Shown here: positions 1-12,577 of the stretch, one piece after another
How the letters are laid out: every line of letters starts with the position of its first letter
How positions within the stretch are numbered: position 1 is the stretch's first letter
Source of the DNA: Erythrocercus mccallii
Lineage: Eukaryota > Chordata > Aves > Passeriformes > Dicruridae
Length of the DNA: 64,000 nucleotides
Direction of reading: 5' to 3'
Assembly: GCA_013397435.1 (NCBI GenBank)
Contig: VZRG01001547.1
Location: 107,375-171,374 of the forward strand
Notes under the pieces: model-generated
Database searches by the model: none
The model's input: only the letters and a program-made list of their open reading frames with translations
Told to the model about the DNA's origin: nothing
Position numbers and translations under genes: made by a program

Positions 1-3000
1 AGAACATATATAGAACATATTTTTAAAGTTCAACTCTCTAAATTATTGAGGGACAGTGAGCATTGCTACCTGGCAGTCTCATTTTTTCCTTTTCACACTG
101 GGAGTGTCTTTCCGACACTTCACACACAGCTTGTATCAGGTGACCACATCAAAACCATACCTATCACTTGGGCAAACTGAAGTGGACTGGGTTCCATTCC
201 CTGGCTGATTAGCATTTCCTAGATATTTGGAACGCTCCTCTATGCTATTAAGAATGTGCCCATAATGTTTTCAATTACACTGTCCAGCTAAAATGATACA
301 TGCACAAATTACAATATTATTCCCAAAAGTATAATTCTACAACTTCATTTAACTGAACAGGTTGGTTTGCTATATTTTACCTTGAATGGTCAAGGAAATA
401 GTAATTTGGTCACTAATAAAGTCATTATTTAATGACTTTATCCACATAAAATTGTATTCTTTGGGAACTTTCAAATCAAATCCTGACCAGTGCAACGAAT
501 GAAGCCAGACAGCCTATAATTTTCAACACTTCCTTACTCAAGACTTCATCTGAAATTTAAAGGTGCTGCATTTCTCATTAGTATTATTTAAATTTTTTTT
601 TAAATATAATCATAAAACTCACAACATAAGAAAAATACCCTGAATTGCAAATATATTTAATGTAGTTTAATGTTCATGAAAGTAAAAATAAATCATATTA
701 CCATAATTAATCTCAAAGTTATGATTATTTTTTATTTATGCATACTTTCATTTAAAGGACTTATGCAAAATATTAAACATAATTTGCAGATCAGTATTGT
801 TGAAACAATGGCAGAGATTATAGAAGTACTAAGTTTTCTAGAAATTCTCCTTTTGGATTTTACTTTGGTAGTATAAATACAAACTTTATATAATTTATTT
901 AAATTATTTTGCCATAATCTGAACTAATTTAACTTTCTCTGTTGAACATGAAAGAAATTAGGAGGTTAAGTTTGCGTAACACGAACCATCACAAAGGAAC
1001 AGTGGCAATTTGTATGCTATAGAAAGCAGAGTACAAAAGCCACAAAGAGACTTTCAAGTGGTATCAAATACAATTGTAGGTATGCCCAGATGAACATGTT
1101 CAAGCCTTAAGTTTACTATGCCTTAAGTAAGACTTTTCTAACTTGACTTATTCTTCTTTTGAGAAGTTCAATTCTTCAACTGCTAAAGTTTTGACATTCA
1201 AGATCCTTAAAGTTATGCAAGATCTACTTCAAGTCTCATTTCAACAATTATTTTAATTTGCTTTCATACATAACAGCCTAAGATGAAACAATTAATACTA
1301 TCCACCATACAAAGCTTTGTACAACAACCATACATACAATATATTAAACTTTACTTTAGTTTCTTCTTTAACATAATTGCACATCACAGATAGATGTAAT
1401 CTCCTTTCTAAAACAGTTTCTGCATCCAATCTATTAAAAGATCTTCAAAATCTCCAATCTGCCAACTCTCATTTGCCACTCTGCCTCTGTTCTCTTTTTT
1501 CTAACCCATTTTGTAAAACAAAAAAATCCTTTAAGAATACCATGGTATTACAGATTAACATAACACGTATAAAAATTGCAGTTAACAGCTCACTTGAGAT
1601 TTTTATTACATTTATGTCTACATAAAATTGAAAAAAATCTACATAAATGAGAAAGCAGCTGAAGGGCAAAATCAAACTGTTGTCTTTATTAGATGCAAGT
1701 CTAATGTCTTTCAGACAAAGCATTTGTAGGCGCCACAGTCAATCAAGATGTCAATGGAAAGCAAAAATGAAAGCATTCATGCACAAAAGGCATGTGTTGT
1801 AATTGTGATGTGCAGACAAGATAGAAAAATATTCTAACCTTGCTCTAATTTTATGTATCAACTGATGCCTTGACTTAGACAACCTGTCACATTTAATGTA
1901 TTATTTTATTATTTTAATTATTAAGGAGCATTCAATTAATTCAGTAGGCATCTGGTCATCAGAGGTAACTCTCCTGAATAAACTACTTTCTTTTTGCTCC
2001 AACTGTTGCACTCATGCAAAAAAATTTTCACTACATATGGTATTAAGTACAAAGGTCTCATTTACACTATTACTTATTAATGTTTTCTTTTAGGTGACTT
2101 GCAGCTGTGCAGCTTGCTTTATATGTTCATCTTTGTAAGATACCTTATGCAAAACAAGTTGTATTTTAGAAGGCACCAGTTGCAAAGTAGATCATCACAT
2201 CATGGAAACAATAAGAAACGTTAATTTTCAGTTTAAAAAAAAAGTCTATTATTTTTATTCTTCATCATTGTGGCATTATCATCTACATTCCATTCTCAGC
2301 TATTAGCTGAACCAAAAATATCATAGAAACAATCTACTCACAGAAAAATATCCCAGGCTGCATTAAACTCAAATACTAAAAACTTAAGTTTCACAGACAA
2401 CACTCTTCAACATTTCCTAACTCATCTATCTTATATTGCTGCTATAATAATAATCTCTGTATGAGTACCCAGTTTTCTTACAGAAATCTAGTTTCATTCA
2501 GTAAATGTAATGGAATAAACACTATTTGAAATTTTATCATCTCTGTTTAGTATCTGATTCCATGTTTTATTTGCTATTTGCTATTCAAAACACAGTAGTG
2601 AAATAAAAATAATTAAGTTATGATCATAAACATGATTCATCAAGGAAGTTTTGCATTCACCCCACTGCTCTTCGTAAATTACACTAACATAAAATTAAGA
2701 GCAGCAGTGGACAATTTACTTCTGCACAGATACGTCCAATTCTGACTAGCACTAAGACATCAAGGCAGTGTATAACCTATCAGTTTCTGAAAAACAGTGG
2801 CCTTGGTGATTTCCATTTCTCCAATACTTAATGCTCCGTTTCTGTTACTGTACTAGGCTACCATCAGCAATGAGAGGGCTGTGGACCTTCAGTCCAGTTT
2901 TCTAACATGATACTTTCTTTTCTCATGTAGCAAAACATGTATCTCCAAAAGTTACCTACTTCCTGAATTTGTATAAGTTACTCCAACATACACAGAAATC

Positions 3001-5071
3001 AAGGTATTTCAAGGAAAGAAGTTTTTTTTTTTTTGGTCTACAAGAAATAATGCCATGCCTCAATATCACTTCATTTTTACAAATGAGTGAACAAGTGTCG
3101 CTTCAACTGCCCATCCTTTTCTCTCACTCTGAAAATAAAGAAAAATTCAATGCATACTCACTACAGCACATTTAAACTTGAATGGTTTTAGAACACTGCA
3201 CAGCTGTTATCAAGCAATATAAAATCTACAATAAATGCCAGAGCAGCCAAAAAACATCATGTGCAAAGCCTGTCTACCCAAAGATCTTGATTCCATCAAA
3301 TGTCTGAACTGTGTAGAGAGAAGTATTTACGTACAGCAAGAAAAGCTGGCTTCCTCTGACTAATCAGCAAATAGTTGCTGCTCCAAGACCTGGAAAGTCA
3401 GGGACAGCTCCTATGCTCCTCTAATATATTTCTGTGCCACTGTGCTCCAATCTCCTTCAGAATCCATTAAAATTTTAGAATCCACCAAGGAGAGTAAGGT
3501 GTAAGTAAGTAAGCATACTGTGAAATAAACCATCTCCTTAGGCTTACTTTAAACCTGACAAGACACTTCTTTTGGAGTCTCTATGAATACTGCAAGACTC
3601 CATGAACATTGGATTTTTGGTCATCTTGCCCATGCCAGTCATCACAAGCCTTTACCACACCCCCTTCCCTTTATTTACACTCCTTCTCACTGAGACGTTA
3701 GAGTTTACTAGCAATTATGAAAAGAAAAAGGCAATTTTTTCAACAGTCCTAGTGTCCCTCCCTGAAACTTTTCCAATTCTCTACTTCTTTTACTCTTTTA
3801 TCGTTTCTTGTAAAACTAAATTATTGAATAATCCTAAGTCAGTGTCCATTGCCCACCCTACAGGTTCCAGTTTGTTTATCACTGAAAACCAAACAAAGTG
3901 TATAGAGTTCTATAGATTGCACTGGGAAAAGAAAATAGGAAGCAAAGAAGATGAGTGACAACTTTTTCAAATGAAACTATGAAAAAATTTAGCAATAGGA
4001 AATGTAATTATTCAGGTTGAAATCTGTTTTCCTGAGATATGCTTTTAAGACAGTCTTTACTTTCACATCTTTAATTACAATAGTTTTATAATAGCTCAGA
4101 AAAAGAGTCATGCACCCCTATACTAAGAATAAAAAATTGATACAAAAACAAAATGTACACAAATTTTCAGAATTTTGTCCTGATACACAAGATCCAATTA
4201 TGAACTTTCAATAGCATTCCTTTCCTCTAATTCCATTTCATTAAGCACTCCATTCCATAATTCCTTTAATAATTATTAGCAAGCTATAAAACATGGGCTG
4301 CCAGGCCAAGAAACATCCCTAGTTGTTGCCATATTCATAATTTGCACTCTTAATTCAGAAACAAAAGTAGACATGCAGTATTACTGAAAAGAAAACAAGT
4401 TACTGAGTGAGAATCTTTCTACAGACTAGTGATTTTTATCCCTTAGACTCCAATCATATCTCTGCTCTTCTCCCAAACATTTCTGCTACTTCTAAATGTC
4501 AAAAGCCAGTACATGCTTTAGCTAAAGAGGATCTGTATGCCTCTTCAATAGGCAGCAAACTGCTAACAAATAAGACTTAGTGTTTCAACACTTTGTCTGC
4601 TTACCCCTTCACAGAGGCATTAATCAGGACTCCATCCTCTATCCAACTATCAACTTTCATGAAACTTTTGGAGACTCATCCATCTTCAGTATTTCTATCT
4701 CTATATGAAATTTGGGTAAGAAGATTCAAAAAGTTTCTGAAGAAAAGAAGCTAAGACAACAAAGAACAAGGGCACAGAGGAGACAAAGATACTTGCAATG
4801 AAAATCTAATGAATAAGAAAATACTAAGCCTCATTTTTCTAAGTTTCACCAAGCTAAAAATGTCAGTACAAAATAAAGTTCTAAGAGAAGCCAAAAAAAC
4901 CAAAACAAAGAACCACTTTAATTCTTAAGAATTTCTCAGGGCAATAATAGACACATAAAAGTCATACAACATTAAGTAATAAAACCGCAAGTGAGTCAAG
5001 AACAATGTTTGTCACTTTCCTTGAGGGTTGTCCTTCAAACACCATACATATGAAAATATTGGAAATCTTAC
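1..5071 (-). other. KDM4C: KDM4C intron 6, 5' part
   Basis: AT-rich intronic sequence downstream of exon 6 in transcription order. I see no further KDM4C exon, no recognisable CR1 or LTR and no RNA gene. The 118-codon open frame at 3602-3958 (+) has no recognisable features and is likely chance. Confidence 0.8.
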
Positions 5072-5121
5072 CTTGAGCTAGTCTTTCAAGCCGTTTCCCA
5101 TGCTCTGGAGGAATAGCATAC
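5072..5121 (-). CDS. KDM4C: KDM4C exon 6: JmjC continuation (50 nt)
   Basis: A 50-nt exon: the last base of W210 (G at 5121), residues YAIPPEHGKRLERLAQ (211-226) and the first base of the next codon, which should be glycine in the family. The acceptor is AATTTTAG|GTATGC and the donor CTCAAG|GTAAGA, a strong site. YAIPPEHG separates it from KDM4A (YSVPPEHG), and RLAQ from KDM4B (RLAIG). The following exon, expected to start GFFP, was not found in 1-5071, so it must lie outside the window. Confidence 0.94.
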
Positions 5122-8100
5122 CTAAAATTCACATTAAAAAAGGATGAAATGCTTAAAGACATAATTACTACATAATGACTAAAAGTCATCATTTATGTAT
5201 GATAAATATCTAACAATACACAAGCGAAAAAGATTAAAGACTGAAAAATTACACAGAAAAAAATATACCAACATCCAAGGAAAAAATACAGACATTGGGT
5301 TGCAGGGGTAGGGGTTTGAGGAGAAAAAACTTAGCTTATTTCTATTTTAAACCTTGTATTATGTCGTTCCAAAATGTTATATTCTACTTAAAGTCACACT
5401 GGCAATATTTGATACTATTACATCACCACAATTAAAAAAGAAACACATACTTTATTTTTCCAAATGAAATTACAGCATGTAAAGTAAGTCTAATTTATAC
5501 AGGTTTGATTTCTTGGAATTTTAGTATGCTTCACAAAACACAAGGGTTCAACAGAAAAATACGAGCATTAAACATCCCTTTTCCTTCAGCAAAAGCTGTG
5601 TAATAAAAGGGTTACTTGCCCTTGGAGAATCATTACAATTAGAGTTTTAAATTGTTAAAGAAGCAGACTTTAATTTACAGAATTGTACATATCTTAGAAA
5701 CCCGCTGTTGTTACAATAATCTTATTTTTAAAAAAATCTACATGCTATCTGCAACAATTCAGCAAAAATACAAAAGAACGTATTATTTTTAATGTTTACT
5801 ACAGCCAAAAAATAGGAAACTATTGAAAGGTTGCTTCATTTCTGCTCCTCTTTGTTTTTAACATATTTACGGCACTTTATAGACTTACTGTGTTTTAATT
5901 AGGATGTATTATTGACTTTAACTGCTTTAATATGTGATATAATAGGCTTTTTTCAGTTTAATGTCGCAATAACACTGGATTGATTCTTCTCTATTAAAAA
6001 AATATCATTCAGAAAAAAAGAAAATGCATATTCAGCTGTACAAGATAGTCTAAATCCACACTGTAAACATAGAGCCTTTTACTACACTGTGAACACATTT
6101 CATTCACTCACTTGAAAACTCACTCAGAAGAACAAGCGATAAGTATCCACCTACCTCAGGTTATTTGCACACACACTAAAATTTCACAATTTTACCCTAT
6201 TACAACTGAAACACCTGCATAGAAGGAAAACCACTACAGAAGACAGTGCTCTCTAAGCAAAACATACGCATACTGACAACCCACTCTAAATGGTATTAAA
6301 CAAAGAGACTTTCAGCTTACTATGCCCAATGTTTTAATTAGATTTTTTTTGTCTCATAAAAATACACTTTGTTTATCTCCATTTGTACTTTCAAAATGTT
6401 CGTGACTGTTTTTCACTCCGTATTACACATGCATCAGTGTATCCATACCAATCTAAACTGTATGTCTGCCATCCTTGACACTCCATCGGTGAAAAATGCT
6501 ATGTATAGCATTTTATACTGTATTGTATGTCTTTAAATATACAACTCCATAAAGCAAAACATGAACAGATACTATTAATGTATAACAAATACACCAAAAG
6601 TAGATACTGTACTTTGCTTTGATTCTAATTGAACTGGTGTTCCTCCTAAAATGTTTTTCCTTCAAAAGTACATATTATACAATTTAGTTCTAATATGGAG
6701 CCACATGCTTCCATTTGTACACATAAACATATCAATATTACAAAAATACAAGTCAACTGAGCTCTCAATAGATCTTTTGGAAAGACAGTGCATGGTGTAG
6801 CTGGACTACAGCTACTTAGCTAACCTAAAATTACAAAGCGATAAAATATATTAAATGCTAGTTAGTGTTTTTCATCATAGTCTTCATTTGGGTTGTATGG
6901 TAACACCTGCTACTCAATCATTTACTTCTTCCCTCTGTTGTAAATGCTTGTTCCTCACAGCTAAGACAAGGACAAAGGAATGGAGAGAGACAACCTACTA
7001 TGACACATTAGGAGTCCCAAAGTAACTCTCGAGAACAGTTCAGTCTTGATTCCTAACACAATTTATTAGAAAAGTGAGTTTACCACATGTGCACCTGAAC
7101 GACATGAATCTCACTGGATCCTTGGTCTACTCTACATTAAACAAAAAGCTTCTAAATTCAAATGACCTAGTCAGAGAAAAAAAAGCATTCACTCAATCTC
7201 AACAGCTAGCTTATATGAGAATTTGAACAGTTAAAAGCTCTTAGAAAAATACCTTCATCTTCTGTCCAGCTTTATTTTAGCCACATTACCAAACCACCAC
7301 TAACATTGTTTGACTTCTCATATATTAAGTTCAAGTCCAGCCACCTCCAAAGCAAATGTAATGACCAATCACTAAGAGGTGAAGAGAGTTTCTTGGATAA
7401 CAAGCAAATACACAGACAAAAAGTTAAGAAGAGACAAACAAGGAATCTTAATTTAGATCTTAATTTTAGTTCACGAAGATATACTTGGTACAGTATGAAG
7501 CATCACTGTTCATTGATAGTCATACTACAAGGACAGAAAAAGTATGGTACTTTATCTGGTATTGTTCAAAAACATCTTCTGAAATACTTCAGCAAATCAA
7601 GGGTAATGGCAACAAGATAACTTACAAATAAGTAATAAATATTAAATCTACATCGTAAACTTTTAATTAATTTAAATATATACGTTTTCAAGATTAATGC
7701 TTCTACATTGTTGCTTTACTGTGCAAAAGCTGCTCAGCCAACCAAGATGATCACCAGACAAGCAGCCTCTTCAATCCACCCCATCATTCTCATGTCAGTA
7801 ACCAGAAATGGAATGTGAAACAATTTGAGTTCCATTCTTCCGAAGTCAGGTGTATGAAAAGATAATAGTTAACAGCATTAATTGCAAACAAATTTAGTGT
7901 GATGCTGAATACTTAACCAAACTACTTCTCTAAACCCCATGTTATATATAGACAAGGTAAATACAGTTGATGATTTTTTCCTGCAGATTCGTGTTTTAAA
8001 AGTTCAAAAGCTGCAAACCCATAAAATGTTGTTATAAGTAAACATCATCAGTTTTTTTCAGAATGAACCATATTAATTCATTTTATAATTGGCAACAGAC

Positions 8101-11100
8101 AACTTGCAACATTCACATTATATCAAAATAATGCTATCTAACTCCAGGCACTGAGTTCAGAATCATGTGACCCTTTTATCCACAGCTGATTTACTGTATT
8201 ATCTATTTAGGTAGTTCATATTTATTATACAGAAACCTAATACATACCTTTTTAAAATATAAGCAGATTAAAATTTCATAAACTTAATTTAGGAAGTTTA
8301 GGAAGTTTAAACTTAGTTTAGGAAGTTTGTTTTGAGATGGGAAATTCAAAAGTCTGTTGCCACCTAAAAATGTTCCTATTAAATCTAAATATTTTAAGAA
8401 ACAATTAAAACTTTTCCTTTTCTTCTAATCCCTGCGCAAAGTTCTTCCATTTTGTGAAGAACATTGAAACTAGCAAATGATTGCTCTGTTTCAAGCACAA
8501 GAACCCATTTGAGCTGCAGACAAACCACTATACTATTTGATTACAGATACCTTTTCACAACCAGAATCCCTATTTGATTACAGTCATCTCTGTGACTCAC
8601 AATATTTCTAATTTTTATGACAGTTTTCAGCAAGATGTCTGACTAATCCACATGGAAGCTTTATACTTTATTCCCATTTCAGCCCGACAGGTTTGACTTC
8701 TCTGTAGTTTTTTGCGTCTGTTGTTTCCTAGACATAGAACATAGCTAGGAAACATGTCCATACCATCCTTAGTAAGTAAGCACAACTTTTGCAAAGGTAT
8801 CAAGAGTCTTCCACCTACACTGAACTTTGCATCACCTGGCCAGATTTTGACTAGTTTTTGTCACCTGCTGATCACACTGAAAGTTCTATTAATCCTTCCT
8901 CAGAAGGCCCTGTAAAGACCTAGCTGAGCCTCTCTATATCCATTTACCTTATTACTATATTTGTTCTTAAATCATACAATGTTAGCATCAGCCTGAGTAT
9001 GCTTTTCCTTCTTCACCTTTTTTGTCTATAATTTTGTCTAAAATTAATATTAGAATGCTATCTATTTTTATCCCACCATACTCATAACCCCATTACTATT
9101 TCACTTGCTCCTGGGATTCAAAATCTGGATGCCTTCACATGAAATGTTTCAAAGACTTTCACAACCCCTGTGGTAACTATGTATCTTTCCTGATTTTTAA
9201 GCCTCATTAAGCAAGATGAAAAGGTATTGGTACACATTCTACACTGGCAGATCCATAAAAACAGATTCTAGTCATGCCAATCAAGCAGTAACAGTAATGT
9301 TGCTCACAGTATAAATTTTAGGCAACCTGAAGATCAGATTTCTTGCCATCCTATATCCACTGGAACAACGAAGAGAATTCATGAACCTAAATTCCTGCTT
9401 TATTTTGATTGTCACAATAGATTTATTTCCTCTTACAACCTAAATAAACTGTTAGGTCCAGTCTCACTCTCCTAATCCATCTAATTTTGGCTGTCTAAGC
9501 ATTCTCTCTTTAACAATCTGGTCTCCTGAAATGGTCACAAAGATGGAACCATCTCCTCTTTCTATAGTATTTATTCCTGTTTACTTTATGACTCACCAAC
9601 CCTCCAAGGCATTTTGTGATTTATGAAAGACATTACTAAACAGGAGAGATTTTTAACATAATGTATTGACTCTTGTCATTTTCAGTCTTCAGAAAAGCTA
9701 GGAAGCAAAGACCAGATGTAATGTCACTGAAAACATACAAATTGATACGTAAATTATTGTTTGGATCATACTGCAAGTTTTCACTGTGCCCCTTTCAAGG
9801 GAAAGTAAAAACCCAGTTCTTTGTGCAGAAAAGAATTCATACCTTCACTATCAGATATAAAAGGTGACCAAAATGACCACAATATTTTAAAATATTACTT
9901 TCTGAAGTAAAATAATATAGTCTCTACACATCTTCTTTAAAATAAAATAGAAAAAAATTATTTGAAATACTTACAGTGCCATGAAAATACTTATTTTCTG
10001 CCTGCTTAAGAAATACTTCCTTCTATTCATTATTATTCTTCTTCAAGAAGATTTATATCATTCAACACTTAAAATTCAATACTACTGTTCCTAGCTATGT
10101 TCTATGTCTAGGAAACAACAGACACAAAAAACTACAGAGAAGTCAAACCTGTCTGGCTGAAATGGGAATAAAGGATAAAGCTTCCATGTGGATTAGTCAG
10201 ACATCTTGCTGAAAACTGTCATAAAAATTAGAATGAGTCATGAGTCAGGTAATCAGAACAAAGAATAAGTCTTGCTTTTGGATACTTAACAAACCCAGAA
10301 TTATTTTCAAAACATGTGAATGTCTTATTCAGGATTTTTTAATTTATAAACTTAAAATGTAAATTGCAGCATTATCCATATTTTATCTAAGGATACAGTA
10401 CATATATTAGTAGTATAGTATTTCTACTAGTAACAAAAATCTGGTCTGTGCTACGCATTAATTTTCAAGAACACTTCAATAGTTTAATGTGACAGAATTC
10501 CTCAAATTGTTACACAAAACAAAAATAAACTATTTTAATATGTACACCTCTGAAGCAATAATTACAATAGAAGAAAATATTTAACAACAAATGCCAGAGT
10601 GAAGAAATTTTTAATTATTAGTCAGCAGTTTATAAATACCATTACAAAATACATCAATATCAAGAGATAACCGAATTAATAAGCCACACTATAAATCACA
10701 CCAATGGTTTGTCTTGACCATAAGACTTTCCCTAAGAAACAGAGATGTAAAATAAGGTACCATCTTCAAGGTACCTTTTCCCTCAGAGTGCAAAGAGAAA
10801 AATGCAGTAAAAATTCTTCCCTAATAGCAAGTAATTTTAAGTAGCTTTCCAGCAAATCTTTCCCCACTACATACTCCAATCTCTTCTGCCCTTATATTAC
10901 TCTATTTCAGGGCTTTTAAGTTTAAGTTCCTTCTTCTCTTTCAAAATATTTCGTCTTTAGCATAATTTTGCAAGGTAAAGAAATATCTATAAAATTAATG
11001 TGTGTATTATTTTACACATATTATGTGTTACACAAATATATACATAAACACGTAAGCAGCTGTAATCCTGATTTTTTAAGTTATCAGACACATCTTTCCC

Positions 11101-12538
11101 CCACGTTTCACATGAGGCAGTCAGTGAAGGAATTGGTATACGTAATAGAGAACTATAGACTTCTCTGCATAACTCTTGAAATAGCAGTGTGAAGTATAAG
11201 AAGTAATGCAAGTTAACCTATGCCTGAACACTGCAGAAAGCTTAAAATTCTATAGACTGCTACAGCAGTTAGGCTCAGCAAGTTCAAATTGTGGTTCTCA
11301 GATGGAAACGGCCGTCCTTTCACAATTCAGAGAAAATATGCAGTATGTTAGTTCTCTAAAAGACCAGTGTACCTGTCTTGAAAAACCATATGTACAACCA
11401 GTAAAATCCAAGAATATATATTACTACTATATATGTCAAGTTATTTGGTTTCACTAAGGATTGTCAAATCAGTTGAATTAAAGAGCAGACCAGATCTTTA
11501 CTGTTTCCTAAGATTTAGCTCCTGCCCCACTTTCTCAAAGAAAATATTATACTAATAACACATTAACACGACACATTTTACTGGTAAATGAACTTCGCAC
11601 AAATTATTGCAGCATTGCTCCAGTAAAAGGCACATGTGTAACATCAAATAAATCTTGAGCTTTCATTCAACTTAATTATAATGCTGCCATTTCTTAAACA
11701 TATGGGCCAATATGGTACAGAAAATTAATTTGTATCCACCACTATTTCTTCAAAATATGAAGAGGTCAGTGTTTAATGATTTTGTTCATTAGAAGCATAA
11801 ACAAGTATCAGTAAACTAGAAAAGCATTTATCCTGTTATCACCTCATACCTCCTTCAAAAATACTTAAAGAAGCTCTCCTAGCTTCTTCCCATTGTATCT
11901 AAGGACTTCAGAGTTTAAGTTCTCCACTGTTTGGAAGTTCACACTATGCAGTGAGTTGTTCTTCAAATAGCACTTTTTAAATTCCTAAGATGCAAAAAAC
12001 AACTTTATGCAACCATCGTATTACTTATAATTGTCCTATCATCTTGGAACATTCTGGAATCACCTACCTGTACATCCATTTTTTTAAAATATATTGATGT
12101 TACAATTAACATTAACTTTATGTTTAATTCCATCAAAGAAGCAATCTCACATACCTATGTATATAATTTATCAATTTCAAACATGGACCTGCTTTACTAC
12201 AATAGGTATTCATCTCTGCCTAACTCAAGAGATCCATTACATAAGCAAAGCAGGTAAACATAAAGCAGTGATCTAAGAACAAACATCTGACCAATTTACT
12301 ACATTCACAGGATAATACATGATAGGTATTTGAATTTTGTATGAGTACTAAAAAAAGTAATGTTTTTTGATAGAATTACAGGCTACACATTTTGTGTCCA
12401 AGTTTGGATGACTAGAAACTGCCAGAATTAAATTATGCATAACTTATTTTTTACATAATTACAGATATTCTGAAAAAGATTTTATGAACAAAAGGAATAT
12501 ATTTGTCTTATATACTTGGGATACATGTCTATAAAATG

Positions 12539-12577
<39 letters not shown>

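Noticed and set aside
3602..3958. 118-codon plus-strand frame in intron 6
   Set aside because: Low-complexity hydrophobic translation with no recognisable motif, antisense within the KDM4C intron.
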